Below, piece after piece: positions 1-7,229 of a stretch of 33,558 nt of DNA (position 1 is its first letter; the number at the start of each line of letters is the position of its first letter). A model generated the notes under the pieces. The model did no database searches. It saw only the letters and a program-made list of their open reading frames with translations, and had not been told where the DNA came from. A program made the position numbers and the translations under genes. Origin of the DNA: Deltaproteobacteria bacterium (lineage in GTDB: Bacteria; Desulfobacterota; Syntrophobacteria; BM002); contig JAJDNL010000240.1 in the NCBI GenBank assembly GCA_022340745.1, positions 1 to 33,558 of the forward strand, given 5' to 3'.

Positions 1-158
1 TCCACAACGAGCAATGCGCGCCATCTTATGGCAGTGTCCCTTATGAGAAGGCACCACATCTTCATGCAGACTCTAGCCGGGCGGAGATGTGCACAAAAAG
101 GTTGCTCAGATGCTCGTTGTTTCCCAGCCTCCCCTTTGTCCTTCCTGGTGTTTCTTCT
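1..158 (-). repeat. Dispersed repeat R2, copy 1 (cut by the window edge)
   Basis: Read on the minus strand from 158 down to 1, this stretch aligns with 9622-9780 on the plus strand. It starts with the same AGAAGAAACACC block and ends with TTGCTCGTTGTGGA. In the best-aligned 129 bases I count 24 differences, about 81% identity, with no gap there and one 1-base indel nearer the start. Both copies carry a 10-bp inverted pair, ACAACGAGCA (4-13) and TGCTCGTTGT (111-120). The unit may extend left of the window. Substitutions are not concentrated at third codon positions in the one open frame, so it does not look protein-coding. Its function is unknown. Confidence 0.75.
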
Positions 159-324
159 AAGTGACTGGTGAGAGGCCTGTGACACTTCCGCAGCTGTGGG
201 TGGGGGAGCCCCTGGCCCCGTTCTGCAGGAACGGGGAACAGGGAGGGGGTGCCTTCCCCCGCCTACAGCTGCGTTTGAAGTGACCAGGCCGGAGCCTCTG
301 AACGACAGAAGAAACACCAGGAAG
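141..324. repeat. 184-bp near-palindrome able to form one long hairpin
   Basis: The outer arms, 141-158 and 307-324, are a perfect 18-bp inverted repeat (CTTCCTGGTGTTTCTTCT and its complement). Pairing continues inward with small bulges: GCCTG and CACTTC blocks, then CGCAGCTG, then a G-rich run (197-207) against a C-rich run (255-265). It closes with CCCCGTTC (216-223), a TGCAG loop and GAACGGGG (229-236). Both mismatches in the G-rich stem become G-U wobbles if the plus strand is transcribed. The left arm overlaps the end of repeat R2. No gene lies inside. It could be a structured RNA, a mobile-element remnant or a recombination product. The rest of the gap before bioY (325-515) shows nothing I recognise. 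Confidence 0.8.
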
Positions 325-515
325 ACATTTTCACTTCCATATGAGACCTTAACTGGCGAATAGCTCCAAAGTATAAACATCAATCATCCATTTTTGGGAT
401 AACTCCTGGAGAAAGAACCTCTAAAAGATGGTAATATTACGAAGCCGAACTGGTTTTCTTCTGCTCTTGACCGAGGTAAGCTCTTTGGTTAGGGTTCAAC
501 TCGGTAAAGGGGAGT

Positions 516-1106
516 ATGTCGTTGGTTACTGAAAGTGAAAAGACAAGATGGCTGAGTGCGCGCGAGCTGAGCTTGGTGGCTCTTTTTGCAGCCTTCACTG
601 GCATTGGCGGCTTCATTCGGGTTCCCATTCCCTTTGTGCCCCTTACCTTGCAGACCCTGATGGTCATGTTTTCCGGCGTGATTTTGGGGGGACGGTTAGC
701 TGCTCTCAGTCAGCTAGTCTACATTCTAGTGGGGTTGATGGGCATCCCCATTTTTGCCCATGGGGGTGGACCTGGCTATGTGCTACAACCCACTTTTGGT
801 TACCTGGTGGGTTTTGTCTGTGGTGCCTATGTCATTGGCCGGTTCACTGAAAGGCGAAATCCCTTGACTCGCTCTTTCCTCTGTATGGCTCTCGTGGTCG
901 GCACCATAGCAATCTATATTCCGGGAGTAAGTGTGCTCTATCTCAATTTGAATTTTATTCAACAAAAGGCGGTTTCCCTCAGTACTGCCATGACCATAGG
1001 ATGTCTTGTGGTTCTGCCCGGAGACTTGATCAAGATTGGCGTCGTGCTCTACTTCGGCCCTCTCCTGCGCCAAAAAATCCAGATGTCTAGCCCGGATATT
1101 TCATGA
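516..1106 (+). CDS. bioY: BioY-type biotin transporter substrate-binding subunit
   Basis: This is the integral membrane S component of an ECF-type biotin transporter, which binds biotin and delivers it across the inner membrane. The 196-residue protein is almost entirely hydrophobic segments. It shows the family pattern of an N-terminal helix with FIRVPIP-FVPLTLQTL, then LSQLVYILVGLMGIPIF, a glycine-rich GPGY loop, and PGDLIK near the end. No ECF ATPase or T-subunit gene is nearby, so it would work alone or with shared energising subunits. The GGGGAG sequence lies only one base from the ATG at 516. A TTG at 522, in frame, has the better 7-base spacing and may be the real start. The last six residues (SSPDIS) and the stop codon lie in the terminal repeat of the element beginning at 1088, so the original C terminus may have been replaced. 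Confidence 0.9.
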   Translation: MSLVTESEKTRWLSARELSLVALFAAFTGIGGFIRVPIPFVPLTLQTLMVMFSGVILGGRLAALSQLVYILVGLMGIPIFAHGGGPGYVLQPTFGYLVGFVCGAYVIGRFTERRNPLTRSFLCMALVVGTIAIYIPGVSVLYLNLNFIQQKAVSLSTAMTIGCLVVLPGDLIKIGVVLYFGPLLRQKIQMSSPDIS

Positions 1107-1573
1107 ATCACTTGCTGCGACTACGGATATGGCCGTCCTTCCTGACGTCCTCGGGTGTCGGCCCCTGCGACGTACCGTTCAGGTACGGAAACCAATCCCG
1201 CGGTGCCGCGGGACGAGTTGCCAGGTGGCACGCCCATCCTGTTCGCGCTCGCTGCGCTCCGCTCAGTCCCGCAAGCGGGTTCCCAGTTTCTTCGCGCTCG
1301 CTGCGCTCCGCTCAGTCCCGCAAGCGGGTTCCCGGTTTCTTCGCGCTCGCTCCGCTCCGCTCAGTCCCGCAAGCGGGTTCCCAGTTTCGTGGTCTCGCGA
1401 CAGCAATTGAAGCTTCCTGCAGCAAGACCTGTCGACGAGCTCAGGTCGAGTCGCTGCAGGGAAGTTTCGAAATGTAAGGTACTTAGATTATTTTATTGTA
1501 GTTCGCTCGCTAACCCCGCAACCAAGCACGGGGGATGCGCTCGCTAGAGCATTTTCATGAAATATCCGGGCTA
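1088..1573. mobile_element. R1 element A: 486-bp MITE-like element with perfect 20-bp inverted ends
   Basis: The left end (1088-1107) reads TAGCCCGGATATTTCATGAA and the right end (1554-1573) is its exact reverse complement. Just inside the left end, 1115-1138 (CTGCGAC, CGGATATG and CCGTCC) is the reverse complement of the inner motif of elements B and C. The interior holds a 49-bp triplicate and a cassette (1403-1463 plus 1533-1553) shared with the DNA before fmdB. It has no credible open reading frame and no transposase, so it is non-autonomous or a remnant. No clear target-site duplication is visible. The stop codon of bioY (1104-1106) lies in the left end. Confidence 0.75.
1242..1388. repeat. 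Tandem repeat, three units of 49 bp
   Basis: Units span 1242-1290, 1291-1339 and 1340-1388. Each starts TTCGCGCTCGCT and ends in CCAGTTTC or CCGGTTTC. They differ at only two positions by eye: G to C in CTGCG of the third unit, and A to G in CCCAG of the second. Each unit contains a CCCGCAAGCGGG inverted pair that could form a small hairpin. The array is internal to element A. Near-identity suggests recent expansion. Confidence 0.9.
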
Positions 1574-1864
1574 AGATGAAACTTTCTGGGTGACTGGCCA
1601 TTGGACTCCATAAGACGTGGAACTCCCAAAAATCCTTGCTATTTCAGCACGTTTGTAGTAGTAGAGTGCCAACTCTGTGGACCGCCTGTTGGTGGGTTGC
1701 CCTTCACTTTAATGAGGAAGGCAGCGGTCATGGTGGCACAGTTTTAGCTAGGCTAAACAGCAACTTTAGAAGAAAAAGAAGGCTGTCTTTCTGGTTCTTT
1801 ACAGTTTATTGTTCATCTCTTTGCTTACGTACCAGTTCGACTCATTCTTTGAGGGTGGAGTATT
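1574..1864. other. Gap between element A and selA
   Basis: This is 291 bases with no coding potential I trust. It is AT-rich towards selA. A GGTGGAG ribosome-binding sequence lies at its right edge, a few bases before the selA ATG. I see no recognisable terminator, riboswitch or tRNA. Confidence 0.5.
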
Positions 1865-3286
1865 ATGGTAGGTTCAGGCAGCAAGGACATGCTGCGTTCT
1901 CTACCGGCGGTCGACGAATTATTGCGCCAAGAAGCTATCAGTGAGGCGGTTGAGACGTATCCTCGCACCCTGGTGGTGCGAGCGATACGGAACGTTCTGG
2001 ACCGGATGAGGCAAACCATCCTGAGCGGAAAACTCGCCATTGACTCGCAGGGATTTGAGCAGGCTAACTTGGTGGGCGAGATTGTAGCAGAAATACAGGA
2101 CCTGGCATCTTTTACCCTCCGTCGAGTTATAAATGGCACAGGCATCATCGTCCATACCAATTTGGGTCGTTCACTCCTCTGTCAGGACGCCTTGGACAGA
2201 TTGCAGCTCATCGGCAGTGGCTACTCCACCTTAGAGTACGATTTGGAGGCGGGTAAAAGGGGTTCTCGCTATGTCCATGCCGAGGCCATATTGTGTGAAA
2301 TAACCGGAGCAGAGGGTGCTCTCGTCGTCAATAACAATGCGGGCGCAGTGGTGCTTGTCCTCAACACCCTGGCGCAGGGTAAGGAAGTTGTGGTGTCGAG
2401 GGGACAGTTGATTGAGATTGGCGGCTCATTCCGCATTCCCGACATCATGTCTCGGAGTGGCGCCCGTCTCAGGGAGGTAGGCTGCACCAATCGAACTCAC
2501 CTCTCTGACTATGAGGGAGCTATCGGTCCGGAAACCGGACTTTTGCTGGATGTGCACGCCAGTAACTACCAGATAGTTGGATTCACTGCTGAAGTTGATC
2601 TCGAGGAACTGGTGGAACTGGGGCGGAAACATGAAGTCCCTGTCATGCAGGATCTGGGCAGCGGCTGCTTTGTGGATGTTACGCCTTTTGGGCTTCAGGG
2701 AGAACCACTGGTCCAAGACACGGTCCGCTCTGGTGCGGACGTCATTACTTTTAGCGGTGATAAACTATTGGGAGGCACGCAGGCGGGAATTATTCTGGGA
2801 AGAAAAGAGTTCATTGCAGAACTGAGACGAAATCCGCTCACCCGCGCCTTTCGAGTTGACAAGTTAACCCTGGCGGCTTTGGAAGCCACCCTCAGACTCT
2901 ATCGAGACGAGGATACTGCCATCCAGGCCATCCCCACTCTTCGAATGATTGCCACCGACCACAAAACTCTGGCAGATCGAGCCCACGGTTTGGTACAAAC
3001 TCTGCGGGCCATTATCCCTGAGTCAATTGAAGTGGAAATAATGGATGGTTCCTCGATGGTAGGCGGTGGAGCCCTTCCGACTCAGACACTTCCCACAAAA
3101 CTGGTGGCCATCAGCTCCAAAGAAACGTCGACGGCTCGTTTGGAGGCTCACTTTCGAGGATATATGCCGCCCATTATTGGCCGGGTGGAACAGGAGCTCT
3201 TCTTGCTGGATGTAAGAACTTTGCAGCCAGACGATGAGGAGGCCATCGTTGCTGCAGCTGCCAAGCTGGATATTTTACTGGACTAA
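1865..3286 (+). CDS. selA: L-seryl-tRNA(Sec) selenium transferase (selenocysteine synthase)
   Basis: SelA is a cytosolic, PLP-dependent enzyme that converts seryl-tRNA(Sec) to selenocysteinyl-tRNA(Sec) with selenophosphate. The 473-residue product has the family's usual length. The N-terminal tRNA-binding region includes LPAVDELL. The central block has INGTGIIVHTNLGRS (about 89-103) and NNNAGAV (about 156-162). The PLP lysine lies in FSGDKLLGGTQAG and is Lys300 by count. The C-terminal domain ends with a normal LDVRTL section. The ATG at 1865 follows GGTGGAG at good spacing. No selB, selD or tRNA(Sec) gene lies within the window, and the neighbours are unrelated. The host therefore probably makes selenoproteins, but none of the genes here has an in-frame TGA that I could see. 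Confidence 0.97.
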   Translation: MVGSGSKDMLRSLPAVDELLRQEAISEAVETYPRTLVVRAIRNVLDRMRQTILSGKLAIDSQGFEQANLVGEIVAEIQDLASFTLRRVINGTGIIVHTNLGRSLLCQDALDRLQLIGSGYSTLEYDLEAGKRGSRYVHAEAILCEITGAEGALVVNNNAGAVVLVLNTLAQGKEVVVSRGQLIEIGGSFRIPDIMSRSGARLREVGCTNRTHLSDYEGAIGPETGLLLDVHASNYQIVGFTAEVDLEELVELGRKHEVPVMQDLGSGCFVDVTPFGLQGEPLVQDTVRSGADVITFSGDKLLGGTQAGIILGRKEFIAELRRNPLTRAFRVDKLTLAALEATLRLYRDEDTAIQAIPTLRMIATDHKTLADRAHGLVQTLRAIIPESIEVEIMDGSSMVGGGALPTQTLPTKLVAISSKETSTARLEAHFRGYMPPIIGRVEQELFLLDVRTLQPDDEEAIVAAAAKLDILLD

Positions 3287-3552
3287 GTGGGGAGGTTTTT
3301 CTCAAGCAAAGCAAACCCAAGAGGCATATACTAAGATCACAAATCCGCAGTCCGAAGCAAATTGGGAAATTGAGGGAATGGGACGCAATGTTGTTTCATT
3401 CCTGAATTTCTGAATCCCTACATTCTTAACGTAAGATGGGATTTCGATATTCGAATTTGATAGGCTTCATTCCGCATAGTTTTCCTTGATGGATCTTGCC
3501 TTTGGTTTGGTGCTGCAAACTAGATTGTGCAACCTATGCTACGAGGATTGCC
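3287..3552. repeat. Intergenic GAATTCC-rich simple inverted repeat
   Basis: This gap of 266 bases holds a run around 3361-3382 (AAATTGAGGGAATGGGAC) and a roughly complementary run at 3398-3429 (CATTCCTGAATTTCTGAATC). Together they could form an imperfect hairpin. The same arrangement recurs at about 15072-15182. I see no promoter with good spacing and no small gene. GAGG (3543-3546) is the ribosome-binding site of the next gene. Confidence 0.5.
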
Positions 3553-5718
3553 ATGGGACTCTACTCCATTGAGTTGACTCCGGCGGATACGATGGACCAG
3601 CAAAGTGTTTTCCAACAAGAAATGGCTGATCTGCTGGGCTGCCGACAACTCACCATTCTTCCTCCTTTCCCTGACTACAGTCTTCTGAGTCAAAACCATT
3701 CTCCGAAAACTCTGTTGAAGATAGTCAATGAAGTGATTCTTAGCCGGAGACCTTCCTATGAAAACGAACTCGGCTGGCTTCTGCTTCCTTTGGTTCAAGG
3801 CGAGGGAGTGGTGGGAGTTCTCTTTGCTGAAGAGGTAGATCAGAAGTATGCGGATGCTGAAAACCTGGTGCTTCTGGAGCGGCTCGCGCGTCTCTGTATT
3901 GACAGATTGCAGTGGGAAAAAAAAGGCTGGAGAGATGGGGAAACTTCATTGTGGCGGCGAGAGGTGTTGATGAAGGAGGTAAGCCGTGTGATTGCCCAGG
4001 CAGAAAATGGTGGCAGTTTGACTCCCAGGCGATTGCTTGGTGACGGCCCCAGGGTAGCGCACTTTACCTTCATCTGTTTTACCGTCACCCCAGCCCCGGA
4101 GCCGTGGGCTGGGGCCGGGCCGATATGGAAGCAACTGGGTCCGCAACTGGCGGAATCCCTGCCCAATGAGGTCCTGGCAGCACACCTGGGAGGTGGCTAT
4201 GTTGGAATCTATTGGCCTAGGGCCAAGGCAAGAGATGCTCATCTTTGGGCCGAGCGGTTGCACCAAACCCTGTGTGGCAGTGACAGGGAGACAAAGAGAG
4301 GTGGCGAGGAGTGGGACTTGGCGGCGGGAGTGGTGCGCTTCCCTGAGGATTTTTACGATGATGGACCCTCACTCCCCTGGGACAAGAGCGATCTTGGCGT
4401 GGAATTGACCGCAGCCGAGGAAGTGATTAGACGGGCAACCCTGGCGGCGGAGACGGCCAAGAAGAAAAATGAGAAAATATTGGCCTACAAAGCACTTCGT
4501 GAACGCGGGTTGGTAAAATTAGAATCAGCCATTGAAAGGCGGCTATCCTCTTTGTTAGCTGACGACGAACCGGGTGCGCTCCTGTTGGTTAAGCTGGACG
4601 ATTGGGAGGTATGGCTGAGGCAACATGGCTCGAAAGGTGCTGCCAATCGGGCTAAACGTGTCCTGGCGGCGAGTGAAGGTGAGTGTCCTGTGGGCGCTGT
4701 CGTGGATTGGGCGGAACCCGATCGGTTCGGGGTGTTTTTGCCCGGCGCAGATGCTGATTCCGCCCAAGAGCGGGGGCGGGCTATTCGGCAGCGAGTAAAA
4801 TCGGTGCTGAGCACCACGGTGCAGATGGGTATCAGCGTTCATCCTTGTCCTGGTTTTGCCAAACAGGATATGCTAGACAGCAGCCGTAAGGCATTGATCC
4901 ATACAGGGTTTCTTGGGCCCAATAGCCAGACTCTCTTTGACGCGACTAGTTTGAACATCAGTGGAGATCGGTTTTATGAAAGTGGGCGGCTGGAAGAGGC
5001 AGTGCAGGAGTTTCAAAAAGCCCTGACCCTGGATCCCGATAACGTGAATGTCCACAATAGCCTTGGCGTTTGCTACGCCAACATGGGCAAGTTCGAGGAA
5101 GCAGTTGCTGAATTTTCCCGGGTGACCGAACTGGAGCCCAACGATTTCATGGCTCATTACAATCTGGGCTGTGCCCTGCTGAGCCTAGCACACAAGGGCG
5201 AAGCTGAGCATGCCTTCAGTCGGGCTGCCGCCTTGGAACCTGATAATGCTGCCGCCCATTTCCAACTGGCAAAGCTGTGCAGAAAGCAAGATAGGCTGGA
5301 AGAGGCCCTAACTCACCTTGGGCGCACCGTAGATTTGAACCCCAATTGGGCGAAAGCGTGGCGATTGTTTGGTGAGTGTTTCCTAGAGAAGGGGAACCAC
5401 GAGGAGGCCATGGATGCTTTCAAAAAAGCTCTCAATATCAACGGGAAAGATGGGGCTGCACTGAGCGGTCTTGCTCTTTTGTATGGACGTACCGAGACAA
5501 ACCTGGAGGTGGCCCTTTCTCTCGCACGTCGCAGTGTTGAACTGAATCCTACCAATGCTTTGTTTGTTCAGAGATTGGTGGAGTTACTAATACGAAACCG
5601 AGAATTAGAGGAAGCCCTGGCACAATGCGAGCGAGCTGTGGCAATGGCCCCGCAGGACGAGCAACTTCGTCGACTACAGGAAGAGATCACTGCAGCTCAG
5701 CGGGTATCAACCTCATAG
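3553..5718 (+). CDS. TPR protein with GAF-like and two degenerate GGDEF-like domains
   Basis: This 721-residue cytosolic protein has no signal peptide or membrane segment. Residues about 20-125 look GAF-like (WLLLPLVQGEGVVGVLFAEE, then a long helix). Residues about 165-310 resemble a GGDEF domain: HLGGGYVGIYWP takes the place of the active-site hairpin, followed by LAAGVVRFPED. A second GGDEF-like unit at about 320-460 has WAEPDRFGVFLPG at that position. Neither keeps an intact GGDEF motif, so diguanylate cyclase activity is unlikely. Residues about 465-700 are six or seven TPR units (YESGRLEEAVQEFQKAL, LDPDN and so on), which normally bind partner proteins. I prefer the ATG at 3553, preceded by GAGG, over an upstream in-frame start at 3496. 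The final 22 bases overlap the end of ilvA tail to tail. The specific function is unknown; a scaffold or signal-sensing role is an inference. Confidence 0.85.
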   Translation: MGLYSIELTPADTMDQQSVFQQEMADLLGCRQLTILPPFPDYSLLSQNHSPKTLLKIVNEVILSRRPSYENELGWLLLPLVQGEGVVGVLFAEEVDQKYADAENLVLLERLARLCIDRLQWEKKGWRDGETSLWRREVLMKEVSRVIAQAENGGSLTPRRLLGDGPRVAHFTFICFTVTPAPEPWAGAGPIWKQLGPQLAESLPNEVLAAHLGGGYVGIYWPRAKARDAHLWAERLHQTLCGSDRETKRGGEEWDLAAGVVRFPEDFYDDGPSLPWDKSDLGVELTAAEEVIRRATLAAETAKKKNEKILAYKALRERGLVKLESAIERRLSSLLADDEPGALLLVKLDDWEVWLRQHGSKGAANRAKRVLAASEGECPVGAVVDWAEPDRFGVFLPGADADSAQERGRAIRQRVKSVLSTTVQMGISVHPCPGFAKQDMLDSSRKALIHTGFLGPNSQTLFDATSLNISGDRFYESGRLEEAVQEFQKALTLDPDNVNVHNSLGVCYANMGKFEEAVAEFSRVTELEPNDFMAHYNLGCALLSLAHKGEAEHAFSRAAALEPDNAAAHFQLAKLCRKQDRLEEALTHLGRTVDLNPNWAKAWRLFGECFLEKGNHEEAMDAFKKALNINGKDGAALSGLALLYGRTETNLEVALSLARRSVELNPTNALFVQRLVELLIRNRELEEALAQCERAVAMAPQDEQLRRLQEEITAAQRVSTS

Positions 5719-6902
5719 CCGTTGGCACTCAGCGCCTTCAGCAGTTCCTCAATGTGGTCCGAGCCTCTGGTCTCCACCTCCAATTCTACTCTACTTAATT
5801 CCACAGGCAGATGCCGCCCCAAGCGATCGTGGTAGACGTGAAGAATGTTGCCGCGGCAGTCAGCAACCACCTTGAGAAGGTTAGCGAGGGCACCAGGTAC
5901 ATCCCTCAGCTGCACTGAGAACCTCATGATTCTATGGCTCTTGAATAGCCCTTTTCGGAGGATTCTTGCCAGCAAATGAGTGTCCACGTTGCCTCCGCTG
6001 ATAACAAGAACCACCGCCCGTCCGCGCAGATTACTGAGTTGCTTGCCCGCGAGTGCTGCCAGCGGGACTGCGCCACTTCCTTCGGCCAAAATCTTTTTGC
6101 GTTCCAGCAACTCGAGCATGGCGGTGGCGATCTCCTCCTCTTCCACGGACAATATGTCGTCGACTAACCGCTGTATAATGGCAAAAGGAAGTTGTCCTAC
6201 TTTTTTGACGGTGATACCGTCTGCAATGGAATACTTGGCTGGAACATTGACAGGTTTACCCAGCCTGAGAGCAGCCTTGACCGAAGCGCTCGTAGCTGCC
6301 TGCACGCCGATAATTGATGCTTGCGGGCGCAGGGATTTTACCGCTGTGGCAATCCCGGCAATGAGGCCACCGCCGCCAACTGGGATGAGGATTGCTTCCA
6401 CCTCGGGTAATTGAGAGACAATCTCTAAACCGATGGTTCCCTGGCCGGCTATGATATCTTCGTCGTCATAAGGGTGAATGAAGGTTTGGCCTTCTGCTTC
6501 TAGGGTGCGGGCCCGGTCCAAACTCTCTGCCAGGCTTGTGCCGGCGAGGATCACCTGGCCACCGTAAGATTGGGTGGCAAGCTGTTTGCTGATGGAGGCC
6601 CATTCGGGCATGACGATTGAGGAGGGTATGGACATCAGGTGCGCAGCATGGGCGACTCCCTGAGCATGGTTGCCTGCTGAGGCTGCGACAACGCCCTTGG
6701 GACCAAGGGTGTCGCGTATCTTAGTTAACTTGTGGTAAGCCCCACGGAATTTGAATGAACCCGTCCTTTGGAGATTCTCCAGTTTGAGATAGACTCTGGC
6801 ATCAAAGCGACTGCTGAGGGAATTGGAGTAAACTAGCGGGGTTTCGAAGGCGATGCCTTCCAGTATCGTTGCGGCTTGGTTGATTTTTTCAAGGCGAAGC
6901 AT
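5697..6902 (-). CDS. ilvA: Threonine ammonia-lyase with C-terminal ACT domain
   Basis: This PLP enzyme deaminates threonine to 2-oxobutanoate, the entry step to isoleucine. The 401-residue protein has the catalytic domain at about 1-320. It includes the PLP lysine in SFKFRGA (Lys51), the asparagine-containing SAGNHAQG loop and the phosphate-binding VGGGGL loop. A single ACT-like regulatory domain follows at about 325-401 (FSVQLRDVPGALANLL). This architecture is shorter than the two-ACT biosynthetic IlvA of E. coli and resembles TdcB-like or Bacillus-type forms. It is the only minus-strand gene and is transcribed away from the sppA-like gene. A class IV aminotransferase, possibly acting on branched-chain amino acids, lies 1.6 kb away on the other strand. 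The ATG is preceded by TGAGGT. A threonine or serine dehydratase of broader specificity is possible. Confidence 0.93.
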   Translation of the reverse strand: MLRLEKINQAATILEGIAFETPLVYSNSLSSRFDARVYLKLENLQRTGSFKFRGAYHKLTKIRDTLGPKGVVAASAGNHAQGVAHAAHLMSIPSSIVMPEWASISKQLATQSYGGQVILAGTSLAESLDRARTLEAEGQTFIHPYDDEDIIAGQGTIGLEIVSQLPEVEAILIPVGGGGLIAGIATAVKSLRPQASIIGVQAATSASVKAALRLGKPVNVPAKYSIADGITVKKVGQLPFAIIQRLVDDILSVEEEEIATAMLELLERKKILAEGSGAVPLAALAGKQLSNLRGRAVVLVISGGNVDTHLLARILRKGLFKSHRIMRFSVQLRDVPGALANLLKVVADCRGNILHVYHDRLGRHLPVELSRVELEVETRGSDHIEELLKALSANGYEVDTR

Positions 6903-6983
6903 GGTTGTAGACCTCAGGGTGTTCGCTTGTGAGAAGTCGGCAATGGCCAGTGAAGGAAAAATATAACATTATGACACCTTAGC

Positions 6984-7012
6984 CTAATAACAGAACGGGG
7001 ATAGACCGTCAA
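6984..7012 (-). promoter_or_regulatory. Candidate sigma-70 promoter for ilvA
   Basis: On the minus strand a TTGACG -35 box (7012-7007) is followed after 17 bases by a TATTAG -10 box (6989-6984). This would place transcription start about 75 bases before the ilvA ATG. A TGACA-N5-TGTCA dyad at 7016-7030 abuts the -35 box upstream and could be an operator. The match was made by eye only. Confidence 0.45.
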
Positions 7013-7070
7013 CTCTGACATGTATTGTCAAAGTTCAATGACTTTGTCGGTAAAAATTCGAACTTTTGCA

Positions 7071-7188
7071 GAGGTTTCAGGTGTCAGGAAATATAGCCAT
7101 AAGAGCTGAAATCTGAACACTGAAACCTCAGATAGTGAAAGACTACTGAAACCCCCTCGGGGCACAGCCCAAAGCCGGGTCCTTTGGG
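7071..7188. repeat. Two stem-loops in the gap before the sppA-like gene
   Basis: The arms 7071-7087 and 7113-7129 (GAGGTTTCAG and its partner) pair at 15 of 17 positions. A second stem, CCCAAAG (7168-7174) and CTTTGGG (7182-7188), encloses a 7-base loop and is followed by a T-rich stretch just before the gene. It could be a leaky attenuator or simply repeat DNA. The rest of the 6903-7229 gap shows only the ilvA promoter candidate. Confidence 0.5.
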
Positions 7189-7229
7189 TCCGGATTCTTT
7201 ATTTTAATATGAACCGGAAGGAGATGGAC

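Noticed and set aside
141-324. Retron-like ncRNA or integron attC site
   Set aside because: No reverse transcriptase or integrase gene is in the window, and the structure lacks the flanking features of either.
1036-1547. Several overlapping arginine- and serine-rich open frames across element A
   Set aside because: They come from the 49-bp tandem repeat and high GC, exist in all three frames, and have no ribosome-binding site.
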